Source of the DNA: Clostridium sp. CAG:510
GTDB taxonomy: Bacteria; Bacillota; Clostridia; Lachnospirales; Lachnospiraceae
DNA length: 36,776 bases
Assembly (NCBI GenBank): GCA_000434615.1
Contig: FR880848.1
Span: forward strand, 175,074 to 211,849
Direction: 5' to 3'
The position numbers and the translations under genes are program-made. Each line of letters opens with the position of its first letter. Position 1 is the first letter of the stretch. Positions 16,525-24,068 of this stretch are shown here, one piece after another. The notes beneath the pieces were generated by a model. The model was not told the DNA's origin. It searched no databases and was given only the letters and a program-made list of their open reading frames with translations.

Positions 16525-18057
16525 TTGCTTCGTATACATAAATTAGTAAAAAAATACGTTACGGCGTTATTTGCCGTTTCTGTTGCGGCAGTGTGGACCT
16601 TTAACAGCCTTCCGGCGTATGCGCTGCCCGTCATTACGGATGCGGATACCCGTACCGCCATACCCATTGAGTCCAACAGCATACCGAACTGGCCGCAGGG
16701 CCCCGTTATTTCTGCCCAGTCCGCCATTCTGATAGATGCCGACACCGGTGCGGTTTTATATTCCAAAAATGCCCATGAACAGCTGTATCCCGCCAGTACC
16801 ACAAAAATACTGACCTGTCTCATCGCCACGGAGCGATGCTCCCTGACCGATACCGTGACATTTTCCCACGATGCGGTCTTCGATACACCGAGAGACTCCA
16901 GCAACATTGCCATGGATGTGGGCTATGAGCTTACCCTCGAGCAGTGCCTGCAGGCAATCTTAATTGCTTCCGCCAACGAGGCCTCCTATGCGGTTGCCGA
17001 ACACGTCAGCGGCACCACGGACTGGAGCGTCTTTGCCGACATTATGAACGAACGTGCCAAAGAACTGGGCTGTGTGGACTCCCATTTTGCCAACCCCAAC
17101 GGTCTGCCCGATGAAAACCACTACACTTCATCCTACGACCTTGCCCGGATCGGCATGGCATTTTTCAAAAACGACCTGCTCTGTAAGATTTCCTCCACGC
17201 CCCGTCTGGAACTGGAGCCCACGGATAAACAGCCCAAGCATGTCATCGAAAACTCCAAAAACCAGCTTTTTACAGGAAAAGCCTATGCTTACGAATACTT
17301 AGTGGGCAGCAAGACCGGTTACACGGTTGCCGCCAAAAGCACGCTGGTTTCCTGTGCGGAAAAGGATGGGCTCAAGCTGATTGCCGTTGTCATGGTGGAG
17401 GACTCCCCGGCGCAGTTTGCGGATACGGTATCTTTGTTCCAGTATGGATTTGAAAACTTTGAAAAAGTAAATATTTCCCAGAAGGAAACCCGTTACCGGA
17501 TGGAAAACAGCAATGCCTTTTACGGCGGAAGCGATATTTTCGGAAGCAGCCGGCCGATTTTATCCATCAATACCCAGGATACCATTATCCTGCCGAAAAC
17601 CGTTCCTTTTGAGGATCTGACATCCGAAATCACCTATGATACCGACTCTCCTGATGAAGCGGCGCTCATTACCTACACCTATCAGGGTGAATTTTTAGGC
17701 TCGGTTGCCGTGAATTTTACCGGCGGCACGGAAAAGGGCTACGATTTTAACGCTGCCGTGGAGCCGGAAAAGAAAACCAGCCTGCCCAAGGTTATTTTTA
17801 TCAATGTGGTAAAGGTTATTCTCTGGATTGTGGGTGTTGCCGGCGGCATCATCCTGTTGCTTATCCTGTATGCCTTTATCCGCAACTATCATTTTGAGCT
17901 GCGGAAGCGGGGCGGAAGAAAGAGCTGGCTCAAAACCCGGAAGCGGAAGCTCACCAGGTATCAGAAAAACAGAATTGCCGCTGCAAAAAGGAATATCCGG
18001 CAGCAGAAAAAAAGACAGAGAAAAGAGAAGAAACGCAGTTGGGAGGATGACGAATAA
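16525..18057 (+). CDS. Serine-type D-Ala-D-Ala carboxypeptidase (DacF/PBP5-like)
   Basis: A penicillin-binding protein that trims the terminal D-Ala from peptidoglycan stem peptides outside the membrane. The motifs are in order: STTK (in YPASTTKILT), SAN (in IASANEAS) and KTG (in GSKTGYTVAAKS). A signal peptide begins the protein; a C-terminal membrane helix at about 430-455 anchors it, followed by a very basic tail of about 50 residues that should lie in the cytoplasm. I choose the TTG at 16525 (510 residues): AAAGGA lies upstream, the product begins MLRIHKLVKK with a good signal peptide, and a likely -10 box at 16480-16485 overlaps the earlier GTG at 16477. Sporulation DacF or a vegetative DacA role cannot be told apart. 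Confidence 0.92.
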   Translation: MLRIHKLVKKYVTALFAVSVAAVWTFNSLPAYALPVITDADTRTAIPIESNSIPNWPQGPVISAQSAILIDADTGAVLYSKNAHEQLYPASTTKILTCLIATERCSLTDTVTFSHDAVFDTPRDSSNIAMDVGYELTLEQCLQAILIASANEASYAVAEHVSGTTDWSVFADIMNERAKELGCVDSHFANPNGLPDENHYTSSYDLARIGMAFFKNDLLCKISSTPRLELEPTDKQPKHVIENSKNQLFTGKAYAYEYLVGSKTGYTVAAKSTLVSCAEKDGLKLIAVVMVEDSPAQFADTVSLFQYGFENFEKVNISQKETRYRMENSNAFYGGSDIFGSSRPILSINTQDTIILPKTVPFEDLTSEITYDTDSPDEAALITYTYQGEFLGSVAVNFTGGTEKGYDFNAAVEPEKKTSLPKVIFINVVKVILWIVGVAGGIILLLILYAFIRNYHFELRKRGGRKSWLKTRKRKLTRYQKNRIAAAKRNIRQQKKRQRKEKKRSWEDDE

Positions 18058-18074
18058 GTCATCCTCCCTTTTTT
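18041..18074 (+). terminator. Terminator containing the stop codons of two convergent genes
   Basis: A perfect 11-base stem (GGGAGGATGAC / GTCATCCTCCC) with the six-base loop GAATAA is followed by six Ts on the plus strand. The loop holds the TAA stop of the carboxypeptidase gene, and the right arm holds the TGA stop of the exonuclease gene on the other strand. The T tract serves only the plus strand. Confidence 0.9.
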
Positions 18075-18991
18075 AATTTCGCCCGTTTTTCCCGCAGGGT
18101 TTCCATTTCTTCCTCCGTAATAAAACGCATTGTTTTTACCACAAACACCTTGTCGTCCTGTGTTTTACGGATACGGATTTTGCCCTTCAGGTAACCGTGT
18201 TTTTCACAGTAAGCCGCACAGTAATAATGCCTGCCGTTTACGGTAAACCAGCGGATTTTCTTTTTTAAGTTCCGGCGGCAGAGATAACATTTGCTGCTGA
18301 TGACCTCCCAGTCCGCCAGTGCTTCGCTCTTGCTGTCGAATACCCGGGAGATGTACTTGGCATAGGTATCAAATACAATTCTTACCTCATCCTCCCTTTT
18401 TGCGGGCGGATGGAACAAATCAAAGGACACTCTCCTGCAGATTTTTTCCGGTATTTTTGCGAATACCTTTCCGGTGTAATAGGCATCGCTGAATGCACGG
18501 TGGAAAGGAATGTCCTTTTCAATCTGTAGAAAGTCCACCGCATATTCCAGTGCCTTCCGGCTTCTGCCGTCTTCAAATGCCAGGCTGAACAGCTTCTGTA
18601 CATCTAAGAAGGGCAGCGGCTTATCGGTCAGCGGCTCCATGCCGTAATACTGCATGTTGTTCTGCAGCTCCGACAAATCCTGCGGTCCCCAGGTACAGAA
18701 TACCGGATTTTCCCCGCACCAGGCACGGAACTCTTCCATAACCTCGGGGAACGGTCTGCCCTGCCGGAGCTGGCTCATCTTCATATGGATAAGGCGACTG
18801 GTAATTTTATTCAGTTCATGGTAAATCTGTGGCTTGATAAGCTGGGAAAATTCTCCGGTCATCCTTCGGTTTTCGTCCATGCGGACGGCGCCGATTTCTA
18901 TGATTTCAAACTGCAGTTTTTTGTCCGCCGCTTCCGGGTCACAGCTCTGGTTCCATTCCAGATCCAGTATTATGAAATTCTTTTCCGTCAC
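18059..18991 (-). CDS. DEDDh 3'-5' exonuclease-like protein with C-terminal Cys/His cluster
   Basis: A 310-residue protein. Residues 1-185 form a DEDDh exonuclease domain of the DnaQ/KapD type, with Asp10 and Glu12 (ILDLEWNQ), Asp105 (WGPQDLSEL), His164 and Asp169 (FHRAFSDAYYTG). The substrate, DNA or RNA, is unknown. The last 125 residues hold Cys235, Cys238, Cys258, Cys262 and His265 (CYLC, YYCAAYCEKH), which look like a small zinc-binding fold in a lysine/arginine-rich region that may bind nucleic acid. The start is GTG with a strong AGGAGG five bases upstream. It follows the solute-binding protein gene by 27 bases and converges on the carboxypeptidase gene, with its stop codon inside the shared hairpin. 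Confidence 0.82.
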   Translation of the reverse strand: MTEKNFIILDLEWNQSCDPEAADKKLQFEIIEIGAVRMDENRRMTGEFSQLIKPQIYHELNKITSRLIHMKMSQLRQGRPFPEVMEEFRAWCGENPVFCTWGPQDLSELQNNMQYYGMEPLTDKPLPFLDVQKLFSLAFEDGRSRKALEYAVDFLQIEKDIPFHRAFSDAYYTGKVFAKIPEKICRRVSFDLFHPPAKREDEVRIVFDTYAKYISRVFDSKSEALADWEVISSKCYLCRRNLKKKIRWFTVNGRHYYCAAYCEKHGYLKGKIRIRKTQDDKVFVVKTMRFITEEEMETLREKRAKLKKGG

Positions 18992-19018
18992 GTCTGCCTC
19001 CTGGTTCTTATTTCTGTC

Positions 19019-20779
19019 TTACTCCCGCTCCGCTCCGTACAGTTCCACGATTTTCTGCTGGGCAGCCGTTTTTTCCTTAGCCGCTTCCAGATCAAACGCA
19101 TAAACCTTGTCATAGCCTAAACTCTTTACCTTGGACTGCATGGTGCTCTGCAGGCTGTAAAATTCTTCTTCATCCCCGGCGAATACCATTTTCCAGGAAT
19201 AATCCACAATAATATTCCGGCACTGGCTGCGCATGGTGGTGATTTCCGGATCCTCGGAAGGGTAATTGAAATTGCATCCCGGCGAAACCACTATCATATT
19301 ATGCCCATTCAGGTATTCCATTGTGGATTCAGCTTCCATATGCATCTTCCAGTTTTCGTCCAACACCGTATTTTCCATGGCTGTTACAGAGTCCCAGAGC
19401 TGATAGGCATAGGGGAAGCCGTCCTTCGTCAGATCGGACTGCACAATGGGCTTGTAATTCAATTCGGAAATACCGTCGCTCCACAGACCGCCACCCCACT
19501 CTTCGGGCAGCTCCACATCGCCGTTCATCAGCGCCTGCATGCCAAAATCCGTCAGCACCGGTCCGTTTTCCGTGCGCTCCCATGTCAGCCCCTCCGGTCC
19601 CGCCGTGCCACCTGCAACCTGGGCGCTGTTGTTGAAAACGCCCTCCTCGGAATACAGCCAGTCTATAAAATCCGCCAGCCTTTCGGGGTCCTTGGCATTG
19701 CTGCCGATACAGATAATCTCCTTGTCGTTGCCCATGGGACGGCAGCCGTAGGAATAAATCTGCATATCGTCGATGGGCGCCAGCATAAAGCCCCTTCCGG
19801 CTTCCTTGTTGGAAAGTGTATTATAAGCTGACTGGGACAGCCACGGCCATACGCAGAAGAAGATGTCGCCCTGCTGGTATTTTAAAAACAGGCTGTCGTA
19901 ATTCTGGGAGGGGGACTCGGGGTCCACCAGTCCAAGCTGATTGGCTTCGTAGTAAAATTTTAAGGTACGCATGTACATGGAGTCGGAATCCACAATGCTC
20001 TGGTAATCGCTTCCGTCTGCCTTTGCCAGCACAAAGCCGCTTTCATCATAGCCATAAAGACAGGCTGGCTGCTTGGCATAGTTCATCATATTGCCGTCCC
20101 AGTCCTTAAAAAAGGAAAACGCATAGGTCGGATTTCCCGCATCGCTATAGGGCATCAGCTCCTGCATGCCCTTCAGCACCGGCAGCAAATCCTCCAGTGT
20201 CTTAATTTCCGGATAACCAAGCTTCCCGTACAAATCCCAGCGCAGGTAGGGACCGTAGGTAGGCTCCATGGTCTCGCTGGAGGTCAGCGGGGAATTCTGG
20301 GAAAGTTCGGAAGGAATGGCATAAATGCCCGTGGTAGAAACCCGGTTGTTCAAATCCCGGATAGCAGTTTCATACTGCATGATGTCCTTCCCCTTAAGAT
20401 AGCCGCTCATATCCAGGATAAGACCTGCCGTCACCATGCTTTCTAAATTTCCTTTTTCACCGTTTACAATGACCAGATCTCCCAGATTACCCGCTGCAGA
20501 GCGGATGCCGTAGAGGGTGTCGCCGCCGCCAGCCACATTGGGGGCAATGATGTTGAGCTCCATATTGAAGCGGTCCTTTACCACCTTGGCAAACCAGCCG
20601 GACTGGATGCCCTGGAAGTTTGCCGGGGCATCAAAGACATCCACGGTAATGAACTCTTTATAAGGGCATTTTTCTTTCTCTTTTTTCTGTTTGATAAAAA
20701 GGATGCTCCCCACCGTTATCACACATAAAAATGTGCAGGCAAGCAGAATCATCCCCGTTTTCTTCTTAATTTTTTTCAC
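19019..20779 (-). CDS. Extracellular solute-binding protein, YtcQ/LipO-like, membrane-anchored
   Basis: A 586-residue member of the family 1 solute-binding proteins, similar along its length to the lipoprotein encoded at 24069-25760 (shared GWFAK, AGNLGD, YGYDE, PEEWGG segments). Unlike that protein it has no clear lipobox. Its N-terminus, rich in lysine, runs into a hydrophobic helix at about residues 9-28, followed by a basic segment, so it is probably held by a membrane helix. It has no permease genes beside it and is divergent from a YesN-like regulator, so it may serve in sensing rather than uptake. The start is GTG with AGG upstream. Two overlapping TATAAT boxes precede it. Confidence 0.82.
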   Translation of the reverse strand: MKKIKKKTGMILLACTFLCVITVGSILFIKQKKEKEKCPYKEFITVDVFDAPANFQGIQSGWFAKVVKDRFNMELNIIAPNVAGGGDTLYGIRSAAGNLGDLVIVNGEKGNLESMVTAGLILDMSGYLKGKDIMQYETAIRDLNNRVSTTGIYAIPSELSQNSPLTSSETMEPTYGPYLRWDLYGKLGYPEIKTLEDLLPVLKGMQELMPYSDAGNPTYAFSFFKDWDGNMMNYAKQPACLYGYDESGFVLAKADGSDYQSIVDSDSMYMRTLKFYYEANQLGLVDPESPSQNYDSLFLKYQQGDIFFCVWPWLSQSAYNTLSNKEAGRGFMLAPIDDMQIYSYGCRPMGNDKEIICIGSNAKDPERLADFIDWLYSEEGVFNNSAQVAGGTAGPEGLTWERTENGPVLTDFGMQALMNGDVELPEEWGGGLWSDGISELNYKPIVQSDLTKDGFPYAYQLWDSVTAMENTVLDENWKMHMEAESTMEYLNGHNMIVVSPGCNFNYPSEDPEITTMRSQCRNIIVDYSWKMVFAGDEEEFYSLQSTMQSKVKSLGYDKVYAFDLEAAKEKTAAQQKIVELYGAERE

Positions 20780-20828
20780 GTCCGTACCTGCCTTTATCTT
20801 ACTTCTTTTGTCCGTACAATTAACGTAT

Positions 20829-20839
20829 ATTATATTATA
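20829..20839 (-). promoter_or_regulatory. Overlapping -10 boxes before the membrane-anchored binding protein
   Basis: Two TATAAT hexamers overlap on the minus strand (20839-20834 and 20834-20829), about 50-60 bases before the GTG start. No good -35 element is seen, which would fit activation by a regulator such as the divergent AraC-type protein. Confidence 0.45.
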
Positions 20840-20875
20840 CCATGAAGTGGCATATACGAAAATACTCTTTTTTCA

Positions 20876-20904
20876 TTGCGTTTTCGCTCCGTTTCTTCTA
20901 TAAT
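20876..20904 (+). promoter_or_regulatory. Promoter of the YesN-like response regulator
   Basis: TTGCGT (20876-20881), a 17-base spacer and a perfect TATAAT (20899-20904). The ATG follows 41 bases after the -10 box. Because it looks strong and housekeeping-like, the regulator is probably made constitutively. Confidence 0.75.
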
Positions 20905-20945
20905 TTAGGTATTATAGTAGCATTGCTCATAGAGTGGGAGATTTT

Positions 20946-22508
20946 ATGTACACAGTATTTATTGTTGACGATGAAGCCCTTATCCGGGACGGTCTGAAAC
21001 AGATAATCGATTGGGAAGCGCTCGGATTTACCGTTTGTGGAGAAGCCTCCAACGGGGAGGATGCCGAAAAGGAAATTCTCGAGAAGCAGCCAGACCTTAC
21101 CCTGATGGATATCCGAATGCCCCGGAAGCTGGGGCTTGATGTGGTTGCCTCTGTACGTGAAAAGGATTTCAAAGGCAGGTTCATCATCTTAAGCGGCTAT
21201 TCCGATTTCAAATATGCGCAGGAAGCCATCCGCTACGGAGTGGAGTTTTACCTGACAAAGCCCATTGACGAGGACGAACTTCTCTCCTCCGTCACCACCA
21301 TCAAGGCAGCCCTTGACAGCGAGAACCGCGACCAGGATACTTACGACCTCTTAAAGAAAAAAGCCCGCAATGTCATCCTGCACGATTTAGTTACCGTAGG
21401 ACTGGAAACGGACTCGGACACCATTGCCGATCTGGAGCTGGAAGCGGGTATCTTCCAGGTAGTTATTTACGAAAACTTCAACAGCCAGCCCGGCAGCACC
21501 TTTTACAGCTTTGCGGATTTATTAAAGGTTTCCAACAAGCAGGAGCATACCTTCTACCATTTTACGGAGGACTCCAAGGATGTTATCCTTTTAAAGGGTA
21601 CCTATGCACTGAACCGTTTTCAGGATTTCTTAAACCATTACGAGGACGTGAACCCACCCCAGAAGGGCAGTCCCATGGACTCCCTGTTTATCAGCTACGG
21701 TCGTCCGGTAAAGCAGCTTTCCGAGTTGCCGCTCTCCTATAAAGATGCGGCCTTCCTGATTTCCAGACGCTTCTTCTGTATGCCGGGTCAGCACACCTTA
21801 GGCTATGCGGAGCTTCCTCATTTTAACACGGCGTCCACCCTGCAGCCGGAAAAACTGCAGCATTATGCCGATTACCTTGTGGGTTACTTACAGACCTTCA
21901 ACCGCAAAAATGTGGTTACGACCCTTACGGAGATGGAGAACTACCTTTACAACGTGGAAAACAGCATTTCCGAAGTAAAGCTGTTTCTGACGGATATGTA
22001 TCTGCGTATCAAGGAAAAGATTAACTTAATCTACAATACGCTGACGATACCTTTTCCAACCAACTCCAATGTCATTGATTATATAGAGAAAAAGCCTTAC
22101 CTGTATGAAATCATCCAGTTCTTCTCCGAACAGTTTGAGATGATTATGAATGCGACGGGCAACCCTTCCCGTAACAACGTGCTGGACGATATTCTCTATT
22201 ACATCGACCACAATTACTACAACAATATCAAACTGGAATCCATTGCTCCCCTGTTTGGTTACAACAGCGCCTATCTTGGCAAGATATTCAACAAGACCGT
22301 GGGTGAAAGTTTCAACTCCTATGTGGACCATGTACGGATTGAGCATTCCAAGGAAATGCTGCTGGCAGGCAACTTAAAGGTTTATGAAGTGGCGGAGCGT
22401 GTGGGCTACCGCAACGTAGATTATTTCCATAAAAAATTCCGGAAATATGTGGGAGAGAGTCCCGCCGAATTCCGGAAACAGAACGGAAGCACAGCCGAGG
22501 ATGAATAA
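20946..22508 (+). CDS. AraC-type response regulator (YesN-like)
   Basis: A 520-residue two-component regulator. The receiver domain is at 1-120, with acidic residues in FIVDDEAL, phospho-acceptor Asp55 (LTLMDIRMPR) and Lys104 (YLTKPID). A long linker follows, and the C-terminal AraC helix-turn-helix pair occupies about 415-515 (IAPLFGYNSAYLGKIF and VAERVGYRNVDYFHKKFRKY). Such regulators pair with YesM-type kinases and activate sugar uptake operons. I start at the ATG at 20946, with GGGAG five bases upstream, rather than a GTG four codons earlier. It has a good promoter and a terminator overlapping its stop codon. The likely partner kinase lies about 8 kb away at 30413-32263. Confidence 0.93.
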   Translation: MYTVFIVDDEALIRDGLKQIIDWEALGFTVCGEASNGEDAEKEILEKQPDLTLMDIRMPRKLGLDVVASVREKDFKGRFIILSGYSDFKYAQEAIRYGVEFYLTKPIDEDELLSSVTTIKAALDSENRDQDTYDLLKKKARNVILHDLVTVGLETDSDTIADLELEAGIFQVVIYENFNSQPGSTFYSFADLLKVSNKQEHTFYHFTEDSKDVILLKGTYALNRFQDFLNHYEDVNPPQKGSPMDSLFISYGRPVKQLSELPLSYKDAAFLISRRFFCMPGQHTLGYAELPHFNTASTLQPEKLQHYADYLVGYLQTFNRKNVVTTLTEMENYLYNVENSISEVKLFLTDMYLRIKEKINLIYNTLTIPFPTNSNVIDYIEKKPYLYEIIQFFSEQFEMIMNATGNPSRNNVLDDILYYIDHNYYNNIKLESIAPLFGYNSAYLGKIFNKTVGESFNSYVDHVRIEHSKEMLLAGNLKVYEVAERVGYRNVDYFHKKFRKYVGESPAEFRKQNGSTAEDE

Positions 22509-22528
22509 TCCCCGGCTGTTTTATTTTG
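22491..22528 (+). terminator. Terminator overlapping the response regulator stop codon
   Basis: A stem of ACAGCCG, one mismatch and GGAT pairs with ATCC and CGGCTGT, then TTTTATTTT. The TAA stop at 22506-22508 lies in the loop and base of the right arm. Confidence 0.8.
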
Positions 22529-22565
22529 CTAATATTGACTTGTACCTGCTTATATCGCTGATATC

Positions 22566-23396
22566 CTACTTGTAATCGCAGATATTGTCCAGCCAGGTGT
22601 GCGCCATGCCGAGCCAGGTCTGACAGGCAGGAATGACTTCACACTCATAGGATGTCTCTGTCAGCTTATTGGCAAGTCCGATACCGTGGCCGCCTTCCGG
22701 GTACATATGGAACTCGGTCGGAATACCCGCCTCTTTCATGGCACTGACAAGCAAAAGCGAATTTTCCACCGGTACGCAGCCGTCCGTGAACGTATGCCAG
22801 ATAAAAGCAGGCGGTGTGTCTGTATTCACCCGGTTTTCCAGGGACATTTTCTCCACCAGTTCGTCGTATCTGTCCCCAAGTAAATTCTTAAAGGAGTCCC
22901 TGTGGGCAAATTTGCCGGAAGTAATGACCGGGTAATTCAGAATCATACCCTGGGGTCTCAACAGCTCCTTCTGTGCTTCGGTAAGTCCCATTCCTTCCCA
23001 GAGCCAGTCCTCGCTCCAGAACATGCCATAGGAGGCTGCCAGGTGGCCGCCTGCGGAAGAACCGATCACTACAATGTGATCCGCATCAATATGCCATTTT
23101 TCTGCATTTTCCCGCAGGGTAAGCACGGTTCTTGCTACTTCTGTCAGGGCTGCCGGGTATACGGCTGGCGCAATGGAATATTTCAAAACCACTGTCTGAT
23201 AGCCCATGGCAAAGTACTGCATCGCCATGATTTCGCCCTCTCTTGTGGAAAGATAGCAGTAACCACCGCCGGGACATATGATGACCGCCGGTCTTTTTTT
23301 AATTTTATATTCTTCGGACTCTTCAATAAAATACGTTTCAAAGCAGGCACCCGGTAAGGAGCCTGCTTCGTGTAAGGGAATTATTTCGTGTATCAT
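22566..23396 (-). CDS. Alpha/beta-hydrolase esterase (acetyl-xylan/feruloyl esterase-like)
   Basis: A 276-residue cytosolic hydrolase without a signal peptide. It has the CPGGGY oxyanion-type motif at 41-46, nucleophile Ser114 in GSSAGG, probable acid Asp205 (HTFTDGCVP) and His237 (EGGHGIG), a full catalytic triad. Members of this group remove acetyl or feruloyl groups from plant-polysaccharide fragments, which suits its position as the last gene of the sugar-uptake operon. The start overlaps the stop of the YesL-like gene by four bases (ATGA), indicating translational coupling. Which ester it cleaves cannot be read from the sequence. Confidence 0.85.
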   Translation of the reverse strand: MIHEIIPLHEAGSLPGACFETYFIEESEEYKIKKRPAVIICPGGGYCYLSTREGEIMAMQYFAMGYQTVVLKYSIAPAVYPAALTEVARTVLTLRENAEKWHIDADHIVVIGSSAGGHLAASYGMFWSEDWLWEGMGLTEAQKELLRPQGMILNYPVITSGKFAHRDSFKNLLGDRYDELVEKMSLENRVNTDTPPAFIWHTFTDGCVPVENSLLLVSAMKEAGIPTEFHMYPEGGHGIGLANKLTETSYECEVIPACQTWLGMAHTWLDNICDYK

Positions 23397-24034
23397 ACAT
23401 TATCATCCGGGTTTGTAATGGCACCCGGTTCCTTTTCAATCTGTCTGAAATAATACATGGCAAAGCCGCTGACCGTTAGCATGAAGCATGCCGGTCCAAT
23501 CAGGATACCAAACAGCAGAGTGGTCTGGTTCCAGATAAAAATCATCACTTCTATCGCCAGTATGGCAATAAGGAAGATGGTCCGTACAAAGAACTTTGTG
23601 GCAATCCTTATGCCGTTCTTCATAGTTTCCAGCAGGGTATTTTCGTACCTTGCGCTCAGCGGAAATGCATAGAGGAAAATCATCACGATAAAAAAGATTG
23701 TGATGATACCGGCAATCAGGAAAATAAGCGGATTATCCGGTAATTTGTTGAAAAACTCAAAGTCCAGATAGGCCGCATATACGGCAGCTAAGAAAATCAG
23801 CCCCAGAGGTATCCCCTGTTTCCAGTTCTCCTTAAAAGCCTTGATAAACTGTCTCCCTACATATCCCTCACGCTCATCCACCATTTTCAGTGTTACGCTG
23901 TAGGCTGCCACCGTGGCAGCCCCCATCGTAACAACCGGCAGAGAAAAAATCAACCATAAGAAGTTCAATTTTATCATATCCCACAATCTTGTAAGAAACC
24001 GATAAAGCGGACTATCCGTACTAAAGAATTTCAT
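23393..24034 (-). CDS. YesL-like DUF624 membrane protein
   Basis: A 213-residue integral membrane protein of the DUF624 (YesL) family. It begins MKFFSTDSPLYRFLTRLWDM and has about five hydrophobic helices. The conserved family start LNFLWLIFSLPVVTMGAAT is seen in the first helix. YesL-type genes usually lie beside LplB/LplC-type transporters and YesM/YesN regulators; their function is unknown. The frame is open further upstream, but that part overlaps the solute-binding gene; AAGGG six bases before the ATG at 24034 fixes the start. It lies 34 bases after the solute-binding gene. Confidence 0.88.
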   Translation of the reverse strand: MKFFSTDSPLYRFLTRLWDMIKLNFLWLIFSLPVVTMGAATVAAYSVTLKMVDEREGYVGRQFIKAFKENWKQGIPLGLIFLAAVYAAYLDFEFFNKLPDNPLIFLIAGIITIFFIVMIFLYAFPLSARYENTLLETMKNGIRIATKFFVRTIFLIAILAIEVMIFIWNQTTLLFGILIGPACFMLTVSGFAMYYFRQIEKEPGAITNPDDNV

Positions 24035-24068
24035 TTTATTCCCTTCTGCAAAATTATTTTTTACACTG

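Noticed and set aside
20690..20779. Lipobox LLAC in the N-terminus of the solute-binding protein
   Set aside because: The hydrophobic stretch before it is too short and continues well past the Cys, so a membrane helix fits better.
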